Origin: Bolinopsis microptera
Lineage: Eukaryota; Ctenophora; Tentaculata; Lobata; Bolinopsidae
Assembly: GCF_026151205.1 (NCBI RefSeq)
Contig: NC_087072.1
Location: 25,013,799 to 25,077,798 of the forward strand
Direction: 5' to 3'
Length of the DNA: 64,000 nt
Shown here: positions 56,840 through 64,000 of the stretch, piece after piece
Position numbering within the stretch: position 1 is the stretch's first letter
Layout of the letters: each line of letters opens with the position of its first letter
The notes under the pieces: generated by a model
What the model was told of the DNA's origin: nothing
Databases searched by the model: none
Seen by the model: only the letters and a program-made list of their open reading frames with translations
Translations under genes and position numbers: made by a program

Positions 56840-58127
56840 AATTTAATGTTTTAATACACTTTCTTTGGAGCCAAATTTTGCCCGGAAAGCAGAATTTGAC
56901 TAGACGTTGGTTATGAATCCCACCAAAGCAAAACTAGACATGTCGAACTTAATTATGTTTATAATGTCCAAGCTATGAATAGCTCTCATTAGGTTAGTAT
57001 TTCGGAACTGGAAGTGGAAGGAAGGCACACAACCATTATGCTGACTTGGCTGCCACTCAGGGGCGCGAACTCCTCACGTCGCTCATGAGGAAGGCTTAAA
57101 GTCTAAACAGGAATACATCATCGTTCATGACAGGCAGTGTTGAGACCTACCTTCCTTGAACTAAACAGTGCTGGCAAAGCTTCTTAAATTACGAGCATGC
57201 TTTGTTGCCTACTTTTGTTTGAGAAGCTCAATTAATACTCGCGGTAGATTACTGGCGTCCGGTCGTATTGTTTATACTTGTAGATTTAATGGCACCCACT
57301 ATTGGCACCTGCTATTGTTTGGCATCCACCATTGTTTATACTTGCCCCTGTTAAATAACTGCAGACCAGAAGAGACTTGAGGAATCAAGGGACAGTAGTC
57401 TTCACGCCAAAAGTCTTCGCACCAAACAATGAGCTGACAAATTCCTGAGATACCAACAGTTGAGCTATATGAACAGTAAACATTGATCTATAGATATTTT
57501 GAAATCTTTAATTAATGCTTAACAGCTGCCTTTCTTGCTCATTGTATGAAAAATTAATTTACAAATTATCTGCTAAAATTTTAAAAACGCAAAAAAAAGA
57601 TGAACAAATTTGGATATTTGACGGTTTTGAAATTTGAATGCCTTTGAGCATTGGTAGTTATCGCATGGGTAGTTATAACATGGGTAAATTACATTATATT
57701 AGCGTAAACGAGAATGAGAGAACAACTATTACATAATGGACATTTATTACATAATCATGGGAGAATAATATTTCTTAATTGATTTAGTTTTACTTTGCAG
57801 CTCAGTCATCAGTACTTAATTTTAATCAGGGCTTGAAACTGGCTGGAGGGGGTTCGTAATCCCCCAGTACAGCAAACCTGTGCTTCATTTGTTAATGTTC
57901 TAAAAATGTATGTAAGTTGTTAATGATAATAATAATATAACGAACCGCTTTGATTTTATTTTCCAGATCCAAGTACCCAATTATAGATCTCAAAACTGAG
58001 CTGCATAATCGATTTTTGCAGTCTGACCATGTCTAACTCAAATTGTGAATTACAACCATTACATTGCTGTTCACTTTTTAAGCTATAATTTTACGTTTTG
58101 TCCATTTTTGTCATTTTAACGTTGCAG
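56840..58127. other. 5' flank of transporter gene B
   Basis: Counterpart of 39983-41263, about 99% alike by eye. The same TTTAACGTTGCAG acceptor ends at 58127. Confidence 0.5.
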
Positions 58128-58145
58128 AATCTTGTACCAGGAAAT

Positions 58146-59872
58146 ATGGTATTGGAGGTGGACCCAATTCGGAAGAATCAGAGGAGTGTTGATGATCTTA
58201 TTGAGGAGTTAGTTGAGCACCGGACATGGAAATATACACTTATGGTCTTGTATATTTCCATCGCTCAGGTTTACGCCGCTACCAGTTCCTTCGTTACTAC
58301 GTTCGCAGGTACTGAAATTACTCTCATTACAATTTTAAAATCATACTGAATATTATCTAAATAAGCTATCTACTTAAATACTATTATGGAATTATAATCA
58401 TTCCGATCTAATGATAACCTAATCGAGCTAATTCAGGAATGGACCCAGAGCCCGGGGATATTTGGTCCTGTATATCTGAAAAATGCAAGAATTTGACGAC
58501 AGATAATACCACATTACTGGAAATGTTTCCTTGCGATATCACCGAAATTTTGGATGGAAAAGAAGAGCTGGTTTTTGGACCGTCGGACATAAAATGGCAT
58601 CTTCAGCGCACCTCATTTTCAGCAGATTTGGATTTGTACTGCGATGTTGGATCACGAAGTGCACAAAAAACGCTCATAGACTCCATGTTCTTCGTAGGAT
58701 CTCTGTTTGGACTCATAACTGGAGGTTATGTGTGGGACAATATTGGGAGAGTGAAGGCAGCGAGGGTATCTGTTTTGGTCACCGTCATTGCGCATCTGGT
58801 GGGAACGTGGTGCCATAATTACAGTATCATCCTTGCGATCAGATTCTTCACTGGTTTCGGAGATTTCGTGACTTTCACTGGAACATACATACTAATGATG
58901 GAACTGACGGGAATCAAGTACCGAACCTCTGTGAATGCTTTTCAGGGCCTAACATGGGTAGCTGGCTATCCATTCTTAATAGCGACCGGATATTTCAATT
59001 ACGATTGGAACTACATGTTCCTAACAACGGCGATCCTAGCTCTTGTCTGTAATCTTCACGTCTATGTGTTTCTGATCGAGTCACCACGGTTTCACCTCGT
59101 CAATAACGATATGAAGGCAGCAAAGAAATCGCTGAAAGCGCTAGCTGCTTTGACTACAGCTGATCTGGACGTAGATGAAATTGAGATTGTAGATACGGAG
59201 AAGGTGAATGATAGGGAACAGACTTTCATCCAGCAGCTGAAAGACCTGTGGACTTACCCAGTACTTTTTAAGGAGGGCCTATGCCTGGCACCTCTCTGGT
59301 TCTGTATTAATATGTTCTACTACGGATTTAACTTTGCATGGGATATGATATTGCCTTCGGCTAGCCTTTACCTTGGGTTTGTGATGTCAGGAGTTGGAGA
59401 GGCTATAGCGTATTTTCTAAGTATGCCAGTGATACAGTTCCTGGGCAGGAGAAGGGCCATGATTGTCTTCCAGTGTCTTTCGGCCCTGGTGTTCCTGATT
59501 GCAATAGCGGATGTGGATTTAGGCAACGGTTGGGGATTGGATAGTGTTTTGTCTCTGATAGGTTTGACGACCGTGAGCATCTGTTTCTCTAATGTCTACC
59601 TGTGGACGTCAGAGATTGCGCCGACATCCCACCGAGGAGTTGCTTTCACTCTCGGGTCAGGATTAGGTAAGTTTGGAGGCTTTGCCGGACCCTATATTTT
59701 CAACAATCTGGGTCCAGCAACAACCAGAGCAGTTCCGTGGATACTCCTTGCTGTGCTTTCGCTTCTCTGTGCTTTGGCAGCAGTTTTCTTAATTGAGACG
59801 GGGGACAAGGAATTAACTCATGTGCCTGCAGAAGTTCAGGAGCGAAGAAAGGGGTTCAGATATAGGATCTAG
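58146..59872 (+). CDS. SLC22-type organic ion transporter, gene B
   Basis: Exons 58128(ATG 58146)-58308 and 58437-59872 with a 128-bp GT-AG intron identical to that of gene A; 532 aa, intact. Same MFS/SLC22 features as gene A. It differs at 17 residues, for example ITELLD/ITEILD, SLLGLV/SLFGLI, GRVNSAR/GRVKAAR, WVLGY/WVAGY, GYLNY/GYFNY, VMGGVGEAIACCLS/VMSGVGEAIAYFLS and RGLAYT/RGVAFT. Most lie in or next to membrane helices. I count 26 nucleotide differences in the coding sequence, 21 in codons that change the residue. Both genes share flanks and so probably regulation at birth. Confidence 0.9.
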
Positions 59873-60957
59873 TGGACACTGAAAGTGAACATGAACAGGT
59901 AGCTTCATTTAGGTATATTGGTGCAGTAAGAAAAGAACTGATTTTTAAACATAAAGGGTTATGAATTAGTGTACAATAGAGAGTATCGTTTGCATGCTTA
60001 GGATTATGTTCGTATCAACGGAACCCTCTCTGGAGTCTATCTGTAAACAGGGGAGATAGCATCTGGTGTTCTGCCAGAATTTTACCAAGAGGCAGGATCG
60101 CGGCTCCTTCGACAACTTCTACAACTTTGGCTGTTATCGCTGCTAACTGCTCATGATGTAGAGGAACAGAGAAAGGGCTGAAAGAACCATCTAATATTGA
60201 AGAAACGTTAAACTTAATGACTTATACTTACAATCAAACTTTTAAAAACTCTTATAAACTTTTTCTTTAACAGTAGTTATACTTATAGTACTAGTAGTAG
60301 TAGTAGTAATTTTAAAATTATAATTCGAGATCTTGTTTTTTATTTTTACACTTATACCCACTGACCGATAAACTACCACCTATCTACCTCCCTGAGCAAA
60401 GTCCCCATCCCCTTCAACTAATTCAGCTCGGATAATCTTAAATTGGAAACTAATCTCATCTGAAAAATATCAGAGTGTGATAATAGTATTGCTGGACATT
60501 TTATTTTAACTGTTCAGTACCTTAACTTTGAGTACCTCAACCGTGTCTTGTGGCTGTGCCATCCACAGTGAGCTCATTAATATAATAATATAATTGGTCA
60601 TTCAAAAAAAATTCAGTCATGTGTTGCGAAAAGCTGAAATCTGAAAATTTCTTAAGCTAATATAATAGGACATTTCAAAATATTAATTCCTTTCGTCAAA
60701 GTTTAAAATATTAATTCCTTTCGTCAAAGTTTTTTCCGGATATTCAGCTTCCGCAGTACCACACTTCCATTACCTTATCACTTATATTTTCCGGCCTTTC
60801 TATATTTGAATTTCTAACAACCGGTAATTCCGGTCCGGCAACTAAATCCGGCTAACCGGATAATAGATTGATATATCCGGAAAAATCCCGTCCGGCAGCC
60901 AAAACACATTATAAAACTCATAAAAGCCCATGCATGGCGCTCAATGCTCATATAGTC
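59873..60957. other. 3' flank of transporter gene B
   Basis: Counterpart of 43009-44099. Small indels only, including loss of a GCACAG near 60095 and a partial duplication TTAATTCCTTTCGTCAAAGT near 60684 and 60712. Confidence 0.5.
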
Positions 60958-60960
60958 AGT

Positions 60961-61751
60961 GTAATAAGCGCCAAGCGCGAGCACAGAACTTTTTTTCTCC
61001 GATTTCGATAAATTTGGTACCAAAATTTGTCTAAAAATGTGAATAAAATAAATCCGCCGTGTAGCAATTTTCGCTAAAAATGCTACACGGCGCTTCATGT
61101 TCGCCGCGCGTGCTTTTTTCGCGCAAATTTTTAGTTTTTGGCCTACAACTTTCACGTTTTCAATTATTATCACATACTTATTATGGCATCGTAATCAGCT
61201 CATCGAGACGAAACTTTTAGTACTAATGCTTTAAGATTTAAAGGAAATTCTTTTTCAAAAGTTTTAAATCTGAACAGAAGGGTCCCCCTTTTGTGTAAAA
61301 TTTTGAACAGATTTTCGAAAAATTTGGTGCTTCAAATATTATAATTTTGGTACCAAAAGTTGCGTCTGACTAAGCTCATTACGATACTGTAATAATTATT
61401 TCAAAATATTCAATATTTTAGGAGTTATATGCATTTTAAGCAATAAATTACCCATTTTTCGTCCTTTGTACATTCTTGTAATGCACTTGGTTGACAATGT
61501 CAACCCATCGAGATCGTTGCTTTGCGAAGCAAAGCAACGATCGACGATGCGAAGCAAGAATGCTAGTTCGCGCGGCGCGTCGAAGCGGCGAAGTCCTCCA
61601 AGTAATATAATGCACAGGAGGCTCACATATAGCTCGACATTATTTTGCTACACGGTGAATTTGCATTATTCACACTTAGAGGCAACTTTTGGTACCAAAT
61701 TTATCAAAATCAGAGACAAAAAATTCTGTGCCAACTCATGGCGCTTATTAC
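60961..61751. mobile_element. 791-bp TIR element at the duplication edge
   Basis: Termini GTAATAAGCGCCA and its complement TGGCGCTTATTAC, then inverted arms of ~90 bp (AATTTGGTACCAAAA / TTTTGGTACCAAATTT). Inside are a GCCGTGTAGCA/TGCTACACGGC hairpin (61056-61091) and the hairpin at 61512-61542. TAGTCA occurs on both sides, but a clean duplication was not resolved. It sits where copies A and B stop matching. Confidence 0.65.
61512..61542. repeat. perfect 14-bp stem hairpin with GAA loop
   Basis: GATCGTTGCTTTGC, GAA, GCAAAGCAACGATC. The tip GCGAAGC is known as an exceptionally stable DNA mini-hairpin. GC-rich surroundings (GCGCGGCGCGTCGAAGCGGCG) follow. Confidence 0.9.
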
Positions 61752-61754
61752 ATA

Positions 61755-63320
61755 GACTAATAGTCATTTTGACCTTTGTTAATGTAGGTAGTGCGCCATC
61801 GACAGTGAGCCGCGCGTGCCGACTGTAGGATGGTTTTTTAGCGCTAATTTCGGCCAGCACAATTTTCTTCAAACAAATAGATATTGAGTATCCTTCCCGA
61901 CCTCCAATTGCAACAAAAATTGGTAAGCTTACTTATAGACTTACAAGGAAAGTGTCCGAAAAATTTAAAGCATATCCAACCATCAGACATTATGTTACAG
62001 CTAAAAGCAGCGTATTTTGCCCCATTTTGATCACTATATCAACTCCGATGTCCGATATCCACCAAATTTTTCGGACAGTTGTAAAAGCCCTATTAGAAGG
62101 TCGTCGCCAATTTCCAGAATGATCTCATTTAAGGAACTGAAGATAAATCCAAATAATACGACAAAAATGGTCAAATTTGGACGAATTTGGTCAAATTACG
62201 CGACTTTTACAGCTACTTTTGCTCCAAAAGCCGCGCACTATCAAATATGGCACCTAGGCGAAACTCACTGATCTTTTCAAAAAGGTATGACAAATTTGGT
62301 ATTGTGAAAATTCTCACAGTCTCTAGAAAACAGTGGTACAAAAATTTTAAAAATCCGAGCAAGTTTATTTTTATCGTGCACCCCCTAGTTAATGATCTGG
62401 CCCGGCGCGCGCTACTTCGTAGCTCGTGCCGTCGGGCTAATATTTCGAGAAGAAAGCGGCGCGCGCTACTTCGAAGAAATTTAGACGAGTAACATCCGTC
62501 AAATAGTTTTTATATTCCGGTCGGTTCCTAATTGAATTGCATGACATGTGCATTCGATGTCGTTGGAATATTACCAGATTTTTTACCGATCCATGACTCA
62601 AAAAAAACAAGGGATAGAGAAAGTGGTTTTTTGGTATATGGTAGCTTTGCGACCGCCGTTTGTCCATTTTAATTGTTAATGTTATTGTTAATAATAAAAC
62701 AAAAAAAAATAAAAAAAGGAATATGATAAAATACGATTACGCCATCACGGATTGGGAAATTGAGCGGCCACGGCCACCCACAAAAGAAAACGGCCGCATT
62801 TCTTCAAGTTTCTCAATTGACACAGATACTGATAGTCTCGACAAAGAATATCGCTGTTTAATGTTATCTTTGTATCTGCTGAATAGATTTCTTCACGCCA
62901 CAAAGCCACAAGTCTGATAAAAGTTTGGGTCTCTTGAAGTTGAACATAAAGCTGAACTTTTAGTAATTGGGCCCCAATTAGAAATCCAATAATACTCATC
63001 TGTGTCATCAGTCATAATTATATTGAAGTTAGATAAATATGTTCAAGCATGAGTCTGGAAATCTACCGAAAAGTTTTCTTAGTTTGCTCCTTCATAAAGA
63101 TATTCGCTATTGGAATTAAGTTTATTTTTTGAAGAATAATTTTATAAAAACACCCATTTTGTGATTGAGTATTCTCAATCTCTGGTGTTGGGCCATTCCA
63201 AGGTTTGTGGAACTCTTTCTTTGCAGGACATGTAAATATAGAGTAGCGGAATGTTCTGAGGCTTCAACGGAACATTAAGAGCATCAGCAAGGGGGAAGGC
63301 ACACGAACATTAAATTTAAC
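61755..63320. other. no recognisable gene
   Basis: Short frames only. CGGCGCGCGCTACTTCG is repeated at ~62403 and ~62458. TAG/ATT-rich elsewhere; nothing else I can support. Confidence 0.5.
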
Positions 63321-63433
63321 AAATACGGCGGTCTCAAAAAAAGTGTTGCGCTGATAAAAACTCTCTCATCGTAGTTCAACTGCAATGAGAAAGTCTTTAT
63401 CAGCTCGACACATCTTTTAAGACTGCCGTATTT
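63321..63433 (+). ncRNA. long imperfect hairpin, miRNA-precursor-like or small MITE
   Basis: 5' arm 63321-63369 (AAATACGGCGGTCT ... CTCTCTCAT), loop of 14 nt, 3' arm 63384-63433. Aligning the arms gives 41 Watson-Crick pairs and 2 G-U pairs over 49 positions, mismatches single and spread out. Size and pattern suit a pri-miRNA stem, but a short TIR element would look the same. Strand of any transcript is unknown. Confidence 0.45.
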
Positions 63434-64000
63434 TTCCAATTTCACTAACATTAACAATTACTAGCTATAGTTGTTAGTCCTAATATAATGTATGCTTTTC
63501 GGCCGCAACTGATTGCTGTAGCCCATTTACTTTTAGTTAGGCGTTGAACATTTTCGACTTCAGTAAATGTTGTAAACAACTTCGAATTTTGAAAACCAAT
63601 GACATTACATTCTATCATTATTAATAAATAGGTTGTTTTTGAATTTGAACTATTTACTAGTCATTTGCTAAAATATGAATTCAATGAATAATTTGAATGA
63701 TTACTAAACGAACGACGTCATTTAATGATTCAATTGGAAATCTCAAAATAATGGTACAGTACATAACAGATAACAATTCAACAATACTTATTATTCAACA
63801 ATCTTTAATCAAACCCTACAAACATGGTTGTTCAACGGTTATTAAATTTAGAGTTTCTCGATCGAACGGCCGAATTGGAACTACAAGATGCTTATAAATC
63901 TATTTGCATTTGATAAGTAGTTGTTTCAGTTTAAATAGAAATACCATAACCATTACTCAATGATGGCCCCATGCAATTAAAACTTATAAAATTTTGATTA
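63434..64000. other. no recognisable gene
   Basis: AT-rich DNA to the window edge; no coding, repeat or inverted structure that I can support. Confidence 0.5.

Larger units (their letters stand above)
48515..60957. repeat. segmental duplication, copy B
   Basis: Colinear with copy A (28864-44099). B-only material: the foldback insertion at 49317-49969, a 64-bp palindrome at 50454-50517, a ~390-bp segment at 52524-52910 with GTCCGATAAGG ends, and a TIR element at 60961-61751 right at the edge. B lacks the CAAA array and the TTAA element, and its minisatellite is shorter. Confidence 0.93.

Noticed and set aside
62187-62917. Overlapping ORFs of 85-101 codons near the right end
   Set aside because: Low-complexity and basic or AT-rich translations with no recognisable domain.

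Overview
The window reads as nuclear DNA of an invertebrate metazoan. Evidence: a GT-AG intron in an SLC22-type transporter gene, no bacterial operons, high AT content, several classes of animal retroelements (CR1-like LINE, restriction-endonuclease-type LINE, RTE/I-like LINE tail, Penelope-like elements), DNA transposons (MULE, pogo-like, TTAA-flanked, 8-bp-TSD and PIF-like elements) and long satellite, minisatellite and microsatellite arrays. I cannot name the species; the TE mix would fit a cnidarian, tunicate, mollusc or similar aquatic invertebrate.

Layout. 0-2 kb: a 119-bp satellite running off the left edge. 2-6.8 kb: a pogo/Tigger-like end, a Penelope RT fragment, a dimeric ~340-bp satellite split by a G-tract-ended MITE, and a TCAGGG hexamer array, all lying between two copies of one ~260-bp sequence. 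8.7-10 kb: a nested foldback and a C-tract-ended element. 11-12.5 kb: a nest of TA-flanked elements with 'GTCCGT' ends carrying remnants of a pogo/Tigger-like DDE transposase and a HIRAN-like fragment. 12.8-14.9 kb: the 3' half of a LINE with a zinc knuckle and PD-(D/E)XK endonuclease. 16.0-18.7 kb: a MULE-like element with 9-bp target duplication, ~0.5-0.6-kb inverted termini and a FLYWCH exon interrupted by a smaller transposon. 19.3-20.7 kb: a Penelope-like RT/GIY-YIG ORF. 22.8-28.9 kb: a near-complete CR1-like LINE (ORF1 with a degenerate AlkB-like region, coiled coil and SGNH esterase; ORF2 with APE and RT).

From ~28.9 to 44.1 kb (copy A) and ~48.5 to 61 kb (copy B) there is a tandem segmental duplication. 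Each copy holds, in order: dispersed repeats, a 22-bp minisatellite (about 136 and 78 copies), a 5'-truncated LINE tail with a 13-bp target duplication, the pogo-like nest, a PIF-like MITE and a two-coding-exon SLC22-like transporter gene (532 aa). The two transporter genes are both intact and differ by 17 residues; 21 of 26 coding substitutions fall in codons that change the amino acid, while the intron is identical. The copies differ by later insertions whose empty sites can be read in the partner: a TTAA-flanked G/C-tract MITE and a CAAA array in A, a 200-bp-arm foldback and a 64-bp perfect palindrome in B. Between the copies (44.1-48.5 kb) lie a tRNA-like sequence, a PHD-finger ORF1 fragment of a CR1-like LINE and a ~172-bp tandem repeat. 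The last 3 kb hold a TIR element and a long miRNA-precursor-like hairpin.

The only host genes I can defend are the two transporters. Everything else recognisable is transposon-derived or repetitive.
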